Origin: Thereva unica
Lineage: Eukaryota; Arthropoda; Insecta; Diptera; Therevidae
DNA: 64,000 nt
NCBI GenBank assembly: GCA_949987705.1
Contig: OX465285.1
Coordinates: forward strand, 89,537,975-89,601,974
Direction of reading: 5' to 3'
In this document: piece after piece, positions 13,299 to 27,109 of the stretch
How positions within the stretch are numbered: the first letter of the stretch is position 1
Layout of the letters: each line of letters starts with the position of its first letter
Made by a program: the position numbers and the translations under genes
Notes under the pieces: generated by a model
What the model saw: only the letters and a program-made list of their open reading frames with translations
The model's database searches: none
What the model was told of the DNA's origin: nothing

Positions 13299-14749
13299 TA
13301 CAAAGGGACTTCCCCTAAGCCTCTAGTCTATCACCTAAAAAAAGCGTCAGATCAACGCTTTCAGGCCAAAATTTATTTTAAAATGCACGAAAAAGTAAAA
13401 AAATAATTTTGAATGTAAAGTTTTTATTGCTGCAGCCACTTTCTTAAATGCAAAAAGTGTGGAGCCCTTTTTACCTATAACCTTATTTTATTACATTTAA
13501 GTTTTAATACATTTAATATTTCGTGCCAGTCGTTCCAAGGTTCCGGTACAGGTCCTAGATAGTCTCCTTGTCTACCAGTTCATTATAGATATCGATTAGT
13601 TACATAGTATTTATAGAAATTAGTAATCTTAGGTAACATCTATCGACTTTAACATATTCCCAACTTTTATCTAAAAACTTTAAAAGACCTAAGCCCCTAA
13701 AATATTAAAAAAAATCGTCTATTCAATAAACTTCCATAGAACTTGCCCCAGCAAATTTTCAAGTCTATTGTTTGCTTCAAAAACGACTAAATTATACCTA
13801 CATGCCTCCACCTCCCCGGTGCCGACATACCGCACTAGCTTCCGTAACCACAAATTAAAGTAACTAAAAGTTGCTCTCTTCTACTCATTAGTTTTCTTGT
13901 CTTGGGTGCGTAGACCTTCAGGAACCCAAATTATCCTAATTCTCAAGGTCTTCAGATGATTACCATATTTCTGACTCGTTGAGGAGAAATTTTTGTTGGT
14001 TTGGCACAGATTTAATTAAAGATTAGATTACAGTATTAAGCCCCGAAAGGGCCGGCCATTGCTGAGCTGGAATCCCCAAAAGGGATACCCAGAATTGGGT
14101 TTTATAATAGTCGGACAGTTAAATCGCTTTATTCACTTGAAATTGCCAGAAAGATTAAAGTAGATTGAAATTCTTGAACTATGGCAATTGTTACTATTGT
14201 TGGTTGGCCAGCTAGTTTTGGTAGAGAGAGAGGCTTAAGCCGGTGTTATCTTATGAAAAACTATGGATTTTACATACTTGCGGAAATAATTTAAATTTTT
14301 AAGTTGGGATTTAGTAAAAGAGAGAGAAAAATCTTGAGGTGTTTTTTTTTTGGTTTGTTGAATATTTAAAATTAACCCTAAGGGACTGGTTTTGTTGGTA
14401 TTGATTTTTACGTTAGCCAAGTAAACTTTGAACTGAAAAAAATTTTAAATTAAAGGACAATGGGTTACCACTATAACCCTGAAAAATGGTTGTTTGAAAA
14501 TATTCTACCCTCTCTGGAATCTTTGCTTTGAACCACCAGTCCTTCATATCATGGTGCAATACATAGTATGCTTAGGTCGAAGATAAAATAAGATAAGGTG
14601 TCAGAAGGGAGCCGACGATGTATCCTGTAATTGAACTTTTAAATGTTGAAAGAGCTCCGCAAGCACTAACTGTGAAAGATTATTCCTAACTTGAGTTGTG
14701 CTCTAGATGAACAAATTGACTGCCTATACTGTACTGTGCAAAAAGAGAA

Positions 14750-16960
14750 AATTTAGACAGTGTTCATCCTCCGCCATCCACTCAAACACGATCTCGACTG
14801 ACGAAATCCATCCGGTAACGACTCGCGATGTTCGACTACATTTTGACCAACGCAAGATTCTGATCGACAAAGGCGTAAATGACATGCGTTGGGTCGATTG
14901 TGGATCAGACCATTATCTTGTTTGAGCGAAATTACAGATGCCATTACAAAGAGCGACGAAAACGGCACCACCACCAGCCAAGAAGAATTGGGCGTGGCTA
15001 CGGGTCCAGGCCATCGGGCGAGAATTTCAAATATCATTATCCAACAGGTTAGCGGCGCTCGCAATACCGGAAGATAACGATGTAGACGTGTGTGAACCTA
15101 TCCGTTGACGGACGCAGCTATGGATCTCAGACAGCTGTCTGGACCTCGTCGATCTGCGAAAACGAATGAAACACGTCGATTTCGAGCAATACCGATGATT
15201 GAACAAAGAAGCTCGACAGAAAATTAAATCAGAACGGGAAGCGTATTGGAATAACGTTGTGACCGTGGAGAAAGCGGCGTCGAAGCACGAGTACCGGACG
15301 CAGACCAGACAATCCGGCGGTTAGGTGGCAAAACAACATCAACAAACGACAATATCAAAAGATAGGATAGAACTTTCGTGACCCCTCTCCATGAGCCCTT
15401 GAAGAGAATTCTTCCACAAGCTGTACGACCACTATCTGACACAAGGTCCAGCACTCGAAACGCCAATTATCGAGCAGCTTACGAATCAGTTTCTTGATAC
15501 CGTACCGACAATTATCGAGGTGAAGACGGCAATAAAATCGCTGAAAAATTAAAAAGCGCCGGGAATGGACCAAGTAACCGCCGAGATGATCAAAGCCGAA
15601 GGTGATGGCACACATATGGCATTCGGATCGTGTCCCGTCGGCGTGGAAGAAAGCGATCGTTGGGACAATAGTTTGCGATAGTTGAGAATGCAAGGATTAT
15701 CACCCCCTTCCGATCGTCGGCAAAGCATTTACGAAAATCATACAATCGAGGCTACAAAAACATCGAGAACAACCGAGCCGGAAAGAGCAGGCGGGATTTA
15801 GACCACATCGAGGATCTATTGACCAAATATTCACTCTCCGGCAGCTAATGGAAGAAAGAATTAGTTGCGGCAAAACGAACTGTCATCGTTTTCATCGATG
15901 TCAAATCCGCTTTTACATTACGATTGGAACAGCATGTGGAGTCTTGGAAACCGAACAGGTGCCATTGAAAATCATCCAACTTCTCCAAGGGTCGTACGAT
16001 GGATCAACCAGCTGCATTCGTATTCGAAGCGACTTATCGAAGGAGTTCCCGATTCAAACGTCCGACAGAAAGACGTCGCTTCGCTACTGTTCAACGTTGT
16101 AATCGGCGCGATTATGCGTGACAATTTCGTAACCGACTTGCTGTTCGCCGACGGGGATGCCGAAGCAACGGATATTTTATACGACATTTCCCGCATTGTC
16201 TAGTCATATGGGTTAAGAATCAATGCGGAAAAAACCAAAGTGCTCACAACGGAAGGATCGAAAGCCAGTGTTCTCCTCGAAAAAACCCAAATCGAACAGG
16301 TTCCAACTATCAAATATTTGGGATCATTGGGTGAGAAAATGAAAGTGGCATCGACCTCCAACGTTCAAAGCCGCATCGGCCAGGCAACAGCACCATTTGC
16401 CTCGTTCAAGTGGTGTATATGAAAATGAGCAAATATTACCATCAAAACTAAAGTATGCCTTTACGTTGATCCTACCGATTCTTCGTTATGGATCGCCATC
16501 GTGAACACTGCTCAAACCGGACGACAAGAGGTGGGAACCTTCCGAATGCGATGTTTGAGACAGATTCTCGGTGTTTCATTCCGCGATCACCTTCGAAAAG
16601 AAACAGTTCGACAAAGATGCGATCAACAGACACTGATCGAAGAAGAAATACAAAAATGTCGACTACATTGGTTTGGATATGTTTGCCGAATGGATGATAA
16701 CCGCCTGCCACGTAAACTTCCCTGGCGAAACGGTCCGCCAGACTGGAGAGTTAAGCGATCGGCACCGACGAAAACCTGGCTAAAAATATGGAGGGTGCCT
16801 TAAAGAGTCAAGGATTATCAGGTGTCGAGACTCGAGATTTTGCCAAAAATCGTCGAGAATGGAAACGAAGCGTGAATGGAGTTCGAAACTCAGCGGCACC
16901 GACAATTGCGTATACGTTGCGGGAATGTCCCCCTCGAAAAAGAGAGAAGACAAAAATCAA
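14750..16960 (+). pseudogene. Decayed RTE-like non-LTR retrotransposon (endonuclease end, RT, C-terminus)
   Basis: Pieces of one polyprotein can be read left to right on the plus strand through many stops and frameshifts. VDCGSDHYLV (14894) is the end of an apurinic-type endonuclease. Then come KAPGMDQVTAEMIKAEG (15553), EQAGFRPHRGSIDQIFTLRQ (15787), motif A IVFIDVKSAF (15890), LLFNVV, a damaged catalytic box reading LLFADGDA in place of FADD (16138), GLRINAEKTKV (16208) and IKYLGS. The C-terminal part (16501-16800) has LRQILGVSFRDH and HWFGYVCRMDDNRLPRKLP, a tail style seen in RTE-type elements widely annotated in insects. About 2.2 kb survives. It cannot be active. The clade label is from motif style. 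Confidence 0.8.
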
Positions 16961-18682
16961 TTTGTGCTGCTACAATTGCCAAAAAGGGGTTCGAAATTTT
17001 GGAATTTTTAGACCCCAGGAAGAGTGCCTGTGAAAATAGGGGAAATGAGTTTTCTAAAACTAAAAAAGTAGTCACAAAAGCAGGGAAATAATAAAATTAT
17101 TTAAGGATTTTCTATTTATTTCTATTTTTTTCAATAATCCAACTATCATTGTCGAAAACTGCCAAAGCTTACTCCTAGTTGTTTTTATTACCTCCAAGGG
17201 TTAAACCTATAATTTAAAATTAACTGAAAATGGTTAAGTAAACCCTAGGGTTGACTTAAACTCTAATATCCACCGACTGGACCCTTGTAGTCTGACCTTA
17301 GTTTTTGCTACAAACGGCTCATTTAATTTAATTACATCGAAAACTAATTTCTTTTTTAAATCAGTGTAAATGTTTTTGACTAGATTCGAAATTTTTCGTT
17401 TGTGAAATTGAACCCAAAGCAATTTTGGCATCATCTTCTGGACCATTACCCAAAAATGTTTTTTGATTGTGAAGTAAAGAAGAAAAACCCGGAAAAGAAA
17501 TTAATTAAAAATTCACGTTTTCAAACAAACAAAAAACACTAAAGAAATTAAATCCTGAACCACCATCGATTACTTTCCTTCATGATTTTTTTTTTTTTGT
17601 ATTAAACAATTTCAAATATTGCAGGATATTTCTTCTGTCCTTAACTTCCGCCTTAAGGATTTTAATTCAGCATAAAAATTTAAAAATAAAGTGTGAATGT
17701 TCCCAAGCATCTCACCCATTTTTTTCCTAGATCCTTCTAGGACCTAGACCATCATCTATTGGTAGTTGTTATTCCGCTAGAATGACAGAATCTCTCAATG
17801 GGAAAAGTACTTCAAAACTAGGGACTCCAATTAAGTGTGAAAATATTCAAAAGGGAATCCAGACCGTGATTTGCAAGAATTGTCCTATCAAATGGATTCC
17901 TGATTCCTAAAAGGGATGAGAGAGGATCTCACATTGGTCGAGGTGAGGGTGTACCAGGAAATCATTAAGGTTTTAAAACGGACACAATCGAAACTTGAGA
18001 TACTACAAAAATCACTTTATAGTTGATTGTGTTTGAAGGCGTCTTTGATGATTATGATTTATTAGTTTGATTAGTAGCCACCTGGCGGCGAAATACATAA
18101 AATATTTATAGAAATGGACCCAGACAACTTTTAGTTCCAGGAATACCTTAATCCAATTTCCTTAGTAGATTCATCTGGATCAAGTTAGGGACAGCTTGTC
18201 TGATACAATCTTCGTTAAGTTTTTACTTAGCCAAAAAGTTTAATAGGAAAATTCTAGGAATATTTAGATTTAGAATTCTCATAATTCTTGGGTTCAGAAT
18301 TTTGGCTTCATTTGGTTAGGTATTCCTAGGCAAACTAAGTTTAATTTGGCTCAGAAAGAGTGTCAAATTTCATTCATTTATAAAAAGCTGGAGACTCTGT
18401 TTGGAGCTGGCTTTATTTTTGGTTTGATATTCTACAAAAATTGGGTTTGAATTTCTGAAATAAATTGCCTTAAGTTTTTTTCTACTTTAGATTTGTCTTA
18501 TTGGCAGGCAACTTAAATTGAAAGCTAAGAAATACTTATTCAGATCATTCAGTTAAAATTAGTGTCTATAACAATATCCGGGATGATGTCTTCTGCATGT
18601 AACTTTGTTTTGACCTCGTTGCTAATAATGATAAACGAACTGTAACTAAGGCTTGAAATATATATTAAAAATACTACAGTTA
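16961..18682. other. No gene seen
   Basis: AT-rich, many short A and T runs. Nothing with motifs or clear repeats. Confidence 0.6.
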
Positions 18683-18830
18683 CCTAGCCGGTCAGAGGTT
18701 GGTCCGTAGCCAAACCAGAGATCGGACCGTGGCTCAAAGGACGGACAGGCTCGCTGGGGGTCTTGGATTTTAGAGACACTGGAGATACCGCCTTGAGCTG
18801 TTGCACCCTACGTACCTGCATAGAAGCGCC
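18683..18830 (+). repeat. Dispersed repeat of GGGGGTCTTGG type, copy 1
   Basis: GAGGTTGGTCCGTAGCC, then CTCGCTGGGGGTCTTGG, TAGAGACACTGGAGATACC and CACCCTACGTACCTG. The same blocks in the same order occur at 26046-26250 (plus) and 43800-43995 (minus). A 15-base G run follows at 18901. Confidence 0.65.
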
Positions 18831-18900
18831 CTCAGAAGGAGCTGATGCTGTGTAATTATGAATATGAGGAGGGGCACCCGAAAATGTGAGTTCCGGGGGA

Positions 18901-18915
18901 GGGGGGGGGGGGGGG
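18901..18915. repeat. G homopolymer
   Basis: Fifteen consecutive G, preceded by GGGGGA. Confidence 0.95.
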
Positions 18916-20179
18916 CAACTTTGCCATTTTGTCCTTCCCTTTAGCAAACCATCCTAAAAACCTATACCTCCTTCAAAACAACAGCCATACACTCTTGCTA
19001 AAATTCAGGTATATTATGCTTCCAATACTTAGTTTAATGAATTACTCCAGTACGCGAAGAAAGTTAAACCCGCCCTGGTACCATGACGTGTTTCTTTTGC
19101 GAGTTCGACTTACCAATGCCTTTACCGCCCCGTTGACATTCTAAGCGTGAGTGAGGTCGAAAAATAGCCTAGATTGCCCACACAAAAAAAATTACTCAAC
19201 CACCCGCTCAATTTACCTGGAGTAATTGCATACAATTAACTATAAATTTGGTTGTAGTTGCACAATTGTCATTGAATTAACGTGTCATTATTCACAACCT
19301 TGTTGGGGGTGTAAAGAATTTATAACGTCGAATATACCCTTATATCCGACACAGCTCGAGACTTCATCATTTCCTGGAGTAAAGCACCGCTGGAAAGCCG
19401 CGTTGGGGACACCAGTCACTAATAGTAATGACTTCTGGTCCGCCAGAACCTACCCACCACTGCTAAAAGCTAGACGGAATAGTTGAAGGGGATTCACTAC
19501 TCTTGTTTGTTCCGGGCCACCTTCAGCGCCCCACGTGATACTTTAGCACTATACCTGCTAAAAAAAAATATACCCTAATATATCCAAAGAAACTATGATT
19601 TACCCCAGGTTCTTCTTTAAGTTTACTGATTAGCCTTCAGACTGCCAATTCTTCCTATTGCTTAATTGGAAGCTGAGTCCTCCTGAAGAAAATGTGACAG
19701 AAACCTTGAAGGCCAAACTCATCCCCCTGCTTACAAATCCTGCAAATTGGTCCCTCTGCCCCTCCGATCCTTCACAAATACAATTTAGGGCACAGTGTCC
19801 GGTAACTTCGCTTCAACAGTTCTCTGGACACATTACTAAATGGGGCTGGAAGAAAACGTTTACAGTTGGATGATGCAAGAACCTCCAGCTTTCAGCATAT
19901 TTCTTTAGACTCTGTGCGCTTAAGAAAGACCCTCTTCACCAACCAGCAACAACCAGATAGTCACCTCCAGACCGTGAATGTAGAGCGAGCTGTTTGGCAC
20001 AGTCAATCGCTCAAAACAAAGCCAACGCTACTCAAAATATCGAGCTAATCTAGGGTAGCGTCTTGATAGTCCCAAATTATTTATAATTCAATCCAAACGA
20101 CAGCCGAAAAAGGCTGTGGCTCCGGCAGTACCGGTAAAGACTTGACCTAAGCGGAACTTTGGTACCCTATTAGCAGATT
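18916..20179. other. No gene seen
   Basis: Short frames at 19226-19486 and 19658-20048 have no recognisable motif. Confidence 0.55.
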
Positions 20180-20375
20180 CTTTTTTGGCTCAAATTGGCC
20201 GTCGTATGCCCGTTTGAACAGATCAGTACTTAGCCATTTAAATCTTTTGGTCTTTTGGCCGTCATGTGGTCGTATGAGCTCCTATTAAAAATAGTTCAAA
20301 ACTATTTGGCCATCATATGCCCATTAAAAATCAAATCAGCCGGTGTTCGCCCGTTGTAAGGTCAATTTTTTTTTA
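20180..20375 (+). repeat. Dispersed repeat with GTTCGCCCGTTGTAAGG end, copy 1
   Basis: Contains GGCCATCATATGCCC and ends in GTTCGCCCGTTGTAAGG (20345). Related copies: 48545-48640 (plus), 57605-57800 (minus) and a degenerate end near 58105. The upstream half (TTGGCCGTCGTATGCCCG, TTTAAATCTTT) is shared with the 57.6-kb copy. Class unknown. Confidence 0.75.
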
Positions 20376-23300
20376 CTCGGAGATGCCAAGGCTACTCTAG
20401 AGCTTGTGATTTTCCAGTACTGGAGGTGGCCTACTTAGTAAATCTCGAAGCTATGACAACATGTAGTGTCAGTCCATAGATCGGAGAACTGCAAGCTTAC
20501 TTTGATGTTTATTTTCGTCAGGTTTTGAATATATTGCCGTTGGTTTACAGCATATGGTTGAGTATTGTACAAGGTTATACATATATCCATGACTGCAGAT
20601 TGCGAACTACAAGAATAACAAATTCGCTATCTCCTGAAAATAAAGGTCGCTGAAAAATGCCTTTAAAAAAGATACCTTAAACCCCAAAATAAAACCCAAT
20701 TTAAATTGAAAATCAATTCATTCCTAAAATTCATTTCAAATTCCATGTTCCAAATCGAAAAAAAAAAACTTTTTTTTTGTAATTAACCCAAATAATCTGA
20801 GAACCTTCTAACCCTTAGCAACCCTTTATCATTTATGCCAAGAAGCACAAATTTGAAGGCTTTTGGCAAGCATATCGCAATAAAATACCTTGTCTCTTTT
20901 CCATCTGCCTCACCTGAGCAGCGGCAGCAGCAGCAGCAAAGAAAAGGTGAATCATCCCGAAAACAGTTTTGCGACATGAAAAAGGCATAACCGCATCCCT
21001 TAAAAAAAGGTTCGCAGCCGTTCCGTCGTTAGGTTGGCCCGGTGGAGCCCCGATGCCTAAAATGGAAACGAGAACGAGAAAGGATAATCGTGGGGCGGCG
21101 TGGCATAATATCTCGCCCCCACCCCCGAACAACATTTGGAGACTCAAGTATATTATTATTGGAGTGGAACATCTGTCCGCTCCTTTATGGAGGATACAAA
21201 TTTAATTTGGAAACAATAAACTTCGGATATGACGGACACATGTTGGCGCGCAGACGACACACACGCGCACAGTTGGTATATAGTGGAAAGGTTGCCAGCA
21301 GCATTTTCTAATTTCTGCCAGGATCGACACAAATCCGGAAGATTAACGACCGCCATTTAGCCCAGAAGTTTCGTCCTGAAATTGGGAATGTCTCAATCGA
21401 ATTTCGTGTCGAAGCACAAGAAAAGATGAACACCAGCGAAGTTATGGCGAATAGAAATCATTCTCGGAGGCGATATACGTGCCATGGTTTTAAATGGTTA
21501 TAGCTGCTGATGGGACACTAGACATCTGGTCCAATGGCGGGCATCCGGAAAGGCGTCCAAGTGTAGCCTCTCCGTTCTCATAAAGAGCCCTTATCACTGC
21601 AGGCGGATTGGCAGCTCCTCACGCTGATGCCCCATTCCCGGCCGGCGTATGCCCGCTCACTCATTTCCAGCGCTTAATATTCAACGGACTCACATTGCTC
21701 ATTTATAAGGATACTCGTTCCTGAAATGAAGGCGCGTCCTTTGATATGACTTTGATGTTCGTGGGTGTTTTTAAGGGTGAAATAAATCAACATGTCAACA
21801 ATATAATAGGTTGTTTTGAAAGATATGAATTAAGTAATTTTTTCTGCAAGCAGAGAGAATTTAGGTTGATTTGAGAAAGTGTCTCGATTGTGTGAGGACC
21901 GAGAGTGGAGCTCGTTCGTATGGGGTAGAAGGAGACTTCCCCGGGAAAAAATTATAGTCATCATCAAGGAACCCCGCCTCGGTGCCACATATTTTACTCT
22001 TCATAATGGGATGCTGTCGGTTATGTTTTTTTTTTCTTTTCAAGAAAGTGCAAAGTGTCTTCGTAGGGTCTATCATCTATTTTATTTATTTTGTCAATGA
22101 CGTATGTACATAAGGTGCTAGACATGGCAAATTAGGTGGAGGCTGTTTGCTCAGTTGTTGCAGCTAGATGACAGGTATATAAATCTTCTGTCGCTGTCTT
22201 CCGTCTAGATCAGGAGTCACCCTAGGAATTATCAGACCCCGTCAGCATGTCTTTCACGTTATAGAGCAATGTCTAGTAGAAAGGAATCTTAGCTGAAAGA
22301 ACTTTTCATGAAGAATAAAATAGGTTAACGAAAGTCTGAAAGGGCTGGAGTTGAGGTTGATGAATCACAAGGACATATGTTGTGAAATATGGCCTACGGA
22401 AGATTGTCCAACAGGTGAGTTGATCTATTTGTAAACCAATTTCAAAAATGCATTGTGTGCGAAAAGGAGGGCTACATGCAGTGAAAATAAGCAAAGCAGG
22501 CTAGTCTCGTTTTTTGGAGTAAATAGCCGGTGTAATGATATGGGTAAAATTTTACCAGTGCTGGACATTTCCGCGATGGTTCAATGAGTCAATTGAGAGG
22601 TAAGTGATGCCATCAGCAATTAGCTTTAGAGCGTGGTTTTACATCTAGTACACCACAATCACGTTGCACTACTTGCTTAAGGTAATGTCATATGTAGAAC
22701 TTATACATTGTTAAGTGAACGGTGGAAGCTCATCAATTGAGCCTAGGCGTATGTAGGGCTATCCAAAAGACACTAAGTTCACTTCTCCATATATCATTAT
22801 TTACGTCCTAAATCGATAGCCTGGTCTCTGTAGGGGTCCGTGTTATACTGAGAAATGGTGGTTTAAATTTGGAAATTTTGGACTACTCTGAAATTCCTGG
22901 ATTGGAATAATTGCTACTAAGCCTTGAAGCATGCCCTAAATTTTGGACAGGGCAATTCCTGACCTAGTTTTGTGCAGAATATGCAGTTTTATTAGGACGC
23001 CGTGAAAACTGACAAAGTTTAGGATCTTGACCTCCAGCACTCCGTTTTCTGGTGGTGATCTCCAGCACTCCCAAATTTCCAAGCCTGAAAATGACTTGGA
23101 TCAATAACCTCATTACCTCATTGGCCACCATAATTTTGCTTAAAGATTTCTTTTTGATTTTAGGACATAAAAAGATTACTGAAAAGGTTGTTAGCATCTC
23201 TTTAGAAATCCAAAGCATAAGGAAGCTTGCTTCACAATTTGGGATATGTATTTATTGAATCGCATATCCAGGTTAGTGTTTAAGAGATGGCTCGTGGTAA

Positions 23301-23895
23301 TAAAATTGAGTGCTTTTAAATTTTTAATTTTTTTTCAAAGTTTAATTTTTTTTTTAATCTTATTTTCTGCAATTTTGCCCCGTCCAATTGCGCCCGGTGC
23401 AAGTGCATCACTTACACCTATGCGAGCGTTACCGATGGTTATGAAGATGGGCTGTTCGGTATTGAAAGAATTGTCGACCGATTCAAACAATAATAAATGG
23501 TTTGCAAAGAGGAGAAAGTACTTCAAAAAGCACCTCGTTTTGAGTGCAATAAGATAAAATAAGAGAAAACTGAAAAATAGAACCGATTCAAATTCAACAA
23601 TTAAACATCGATCACCTTTTGCTTCTTTATATGGAGAAAGAAAGTTTTGTTTTGATTTCTCCCTACAAAAGAAGGCAACTTTTGCTTGACATTTTTTCAT
23701 GAAAACCTACCCTTCAGGAAATATCGGACCGTTTCCGGACTTTTCCCGCAGCCGGTATAGTTGCTATCTCTAATCCGTTTTTTAATATAAATCTATAAAA
23801 AACACGAGAGCACGGTTCATCCTTAGCATGTTGAATTAACAAAGTAGATATTCCGGATTAGTGAAACGATTTGTCACCCATCGCGGTACAACTTT
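20376..23895. other. No gene seen
   Basis: A GC-richer block at 20.8-21.7 kb has overlapping open frames on both strands, typical of composition rather than coding. The rest is AT-rich. Confidence 0.5.
20915..20938. repeat. Short CAG repeat
   Basis: GAGCAGCGGCAGCAGCAGCA. It lies in a GC-richer block (20.8-21.7 kb) where no frame looks like a real protein. Confidence 0.8.
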
Positions 23896-24141
23896 AAGGT
23901 CGATACAAACATATCCGTGAAGGCACGTTACCGATGCTTTTCGTGTCAGTGAGTTTTTGTTTTTTTCACGGACGCCTGAAGGGTACTGAGAAAGTGGATG
24001 TCCTAATGCGTCGGATGTGTGTTAACATGCCTTTCCTAATTTATTTCCATAGAATGACATCGTTCCGATATACTTTTCACTGATGCTCCCGGTACAGCAC
24101 TGAAGTCCCTGTCACATCACGGATAGGTGTGGATCGGACTT
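23896..24141. mobile_element. Inverted-repeat element, family shared with 12.3 kb
   Basis: The left end AAGGTCGATACAAACATATC runs to TTTTCGTGTCAGTGA (23950). The right end (24076-24141), reversed, begins AGTCCGATCCACACCTATCC and runs to AGCATCAGTGAAAA. Total about 246 bp with no coding capacity. The clear target duplication expected of a recent insertion is not visible. Confidence 0.65.
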
Positions 24142-26045
24142 TCATCTTTAAAATTTTTGAAAATTAAAAGTTGTAGATTAATATAAGGTAACCCGAAACC
24201 CATAAACGAACGGACCGATAGAGACACCCCACCAAACCATTCTTTCATTCTTACGAACATCGGTGAACGATCAATGTCTTTGGGACAATATTTTAAAATA
24301 TCTGAAGTGGGAAGGCAATAGTCAGAAGAATGTAACAACCGATCATAGTCAAAATGAGATAAGATTCAATTTACACTTGAAAGAAATTATTCAAAATCTA
24401 AAAAATTATGCCCACCAATGTGAACAATCTATCTGAATGTCTGGAATGGAACATTTCTAAGAAAGCAAATCGTAAGAAGATGAGCTTTAGTGAAGTCAAC
24501 CTAAAGTTCGAACCCCAATAATATTGACCTCATGTCTTTACGAAGTTATTAGTGTAAATGATTTGTCCCGGACTGGCATAGATCCATTCCCTGATAGTGT
24601 GTTACAGATTTGATAAGGGATATAGGGTTTGCGACAGAATTTACGTGACACAGCAATCCTTTTTCTTTACAATTCACTAACTTCGATTTTTCGCTAGGAA
24701 ACACGATTGAATTCCAACAATTTTCAACAATTTCTAGAAGAAAAAAAAACGCAACAGTTTCAGGGTCCAATAAACATCCTTCTTGGGGGGAAAAGTTATT
24801 TGTCATCAATCCAGGCACCTGTTATTCGAGCAATTAACATCCCCAACAGCCAAAAATAACTAAAAATTCTTTTATCGCATTAATAATGCCAACTTTGTAC
24901 TTTCCCCCTTTCTTTTGAAAAATGTCAAACTTTGACCTTAGTTGAAAGAAAAATAGCCCCTAAATCTCCACTGAACTTCTCTCTCACCCCTTGATATAAA
25001 GTCAATCAGGAAGGAAAATTTCTGCCCTGGAAAAAAAAATCAAAAAACACCCCACGGAAAAAAAGAATTTGTTTTTTGTTTCTTTTTTTTTGGTGACTTG
25101 TGGATATTTTTTTTTTTACTTTCCTTTCGGGGGGTTGGGGGACGAAAAACTTTAAAAAAAAAATTCCTTCACTTTCCTTAAGAAAACATGCGACCTACAT
25201 CAAAAATAAACCACTTGGAAGCTTCCCCAAAAAATTTGCTTTGTTAAATATCTCTGCAGCCATCGCTCAGTAGTTAAAAGGTCAAGGGATAAAAGTTTTA
25301 TGGGGTTTTGTGCTGAAAATTCTTGTTTAGAAAAGTTCGTCTGGGTAAAGATCCTTGTGGCAAAAATATGGAGGATATAATGGGGGGGAGCATACCATGT
25401 TGACGGGGTTAAAGGCACAAAAGTTTAACATAAGGAGTTTAATGCAGTATCAACCACCAACAATAGAGTGGATAAGGCAAAATGACTGGGTTCAATTGTT
25501 ATAAAATTTATAAGTTCGCGGAAGGGATTAAGGGTTGAAGTTTTTTTTTCTTCAGTTTTTTTCCTTTAAAATAAAGTTTTTTTTTATAGCTTGGGTCAAC
25601 TGATATTTTGCAGATAAATGACTTTCGTAGTAGTTTTGAGAATTGATTTTTTGGGTTGAAATGATGGGATGGCCGATAGGAGTTCTTGAATGGAAATTGG
25701 AAATCTAGCACTTTAATAGTAACGAGTACTCGTAGTATTGTTGCGAAATGTTTTCTTGACGAATTTGCAGATTTTTTTTAAGGACTTTGGCCATTAAGGA
25801 CTAACGACACTTTTTTCTTTATTTTTCTTATAGCCCTGACGCATATTTCTAAAAATACATTTTCAACATTTCTCTAGGTTTCTCAAAGGTACAAAGGTCA
25901 AAATTCCTAAAATAAGGTATTGTCTGTCCTTTCTTAAACGCCATAACTTTTAGCAACCTCGGTAGCATGGATTCTAAAATTTCCGGCTAACAGAAGCTAA
26001 GATTCCAGTTTCTAGCAGCGTGCATGGGTTTTATATATTGTGCTG
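24142..26045. other. No gene seen
   Basis: AT-rich with several long A/T runs (25.0-25.6 kb). No motifs. Confidence 0.6.
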
Positions 26046-26250
26046 AGAACCCGAGGTTGGTTGCACGGAGACGCCAATCTCCGACCCTCATACAAAAACT
26101 AACAATTTAACCACCGTCGTCACCAAGAAACACACCACGGTGGTTCCCGGGGCCCCCATGAGAGGAGCTGACTCGTCGGGGGTCTTGGGACATAGACCTC
26201 GGAGACACCACCTAGTTTAAGTCGGCATCACTTACCAGGCTGCGAGCTCC
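26046..26250 (+). repeat. Dispersed repeat of GGGGGTCTTGG type, copy 2
   Basis: CCCGAGGTTGGTTGCACGGA, CATACAAAAAC, then GCTGACTCGTCGGGGGTCTT, CTCGGAGACACCACC and CACTTACC. The opening GAGGTTGG..CAAAAAC segment matches the reversed 43.8-kb copy. Such sequence resembles the 5' region of some LINEs, but no ORF1 follows. Confidence 0.65.
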
Positions 26251-27010
26251 TCCCTCAGGGTAGACGCGGAAACCCTAGTTAAACAGGGAGGGTACCTGAA
26301 ACCTTAAAGTCAGGGCGAGGTGAATCGCCCACTACTTCGCCATCAGAACGCCTTATCACTTCAACATATCAAAAACTTTTATCCCAGAGAAACGCAATGG
26401 GTTCGTACAATATCAACATAAATTCAATTTTTATCCAACACCAAAGAACAACGTTTAAAATATTAACTAGTTTACAAACTCGGAATTACTTCTAACTCTA
26501 GCGTGTAGCAAACCAGCGGTCTTGTGTAGCAAACCAGCGGTTAGAGACGAGATAAGTCAGGGTTGCGTTGACTAACCCACTCTGGTACCAGCGTCGAGTT
26601 CCAATGAGCCAAAATTTACAAACAAACTTTTTTCACACGACCCAGGCGGCGTAGCACTTCTTTAACTCACTAATCTAACCCTACCTTGTTGGACGTATCA
26701 GACCACATCCCCGGTACCTCCTCTCCACCAATCCCTTACTTAAGGCCGCGGTCTGCCGTCCTTCTGATATCCGGTTTCCAGCAACCGCTAAACTGTACGG
26801 GCTGCTGCCGGGTCTCCCACTTGCTTCGTCCTAGGGATAAATTCGAACGCCTCCGACTGATGGGTTATTTTCCTCTTCGGTTTCAGGTCTTCCTCCAGGC
26901 ACGGTCAGGTCCGGCTATTCCCGGCTCATTTGCTAAATTCTCCGTTGGCTCCAGCCGTTAAGGGGTCTAGTAATAAAATTTTCTCCAACCGCAATCCCGG
27001 CCGTACTGCA
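26251..27010. other. Non-coding, higher-GC block; possible LTR-like or LINE 5' sequence
   Basis: Noticeably richer in G+C than neighbours. It contains an 18-base motif GTGTAGCAAACCAGCGGT twice, 21 bp apart (26503 and 26524). No protein motifs were recognised on either strand. It may belong to the same element as the repeat to its left. Confidence 0.4.
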
Positions 27011-27109
27011 CCGAATTTAAAAAAAAAACTTTCGTTTTCCTAAGTTTACGTTAAAATCTTAGAACTGACTGCCTCCCAAATTTTCCTTGCTTTTCTCGCC
27101 AACCGGAAT

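Larger units (their letters stand above)
12663..14749. other. No gene seen
   Basis: Holds the C run, the hairpin at 13258 and otherwise AT-rich sequence without frames of interest. Confidence 0.6.

Noticed and set aside
23246..23700. 121-codon minus and 103-codon plus frames with conserved-looking segments (for example SDALAPGAIGRG)
   Set aside because: No family recognised; both strands open over the same stretch.
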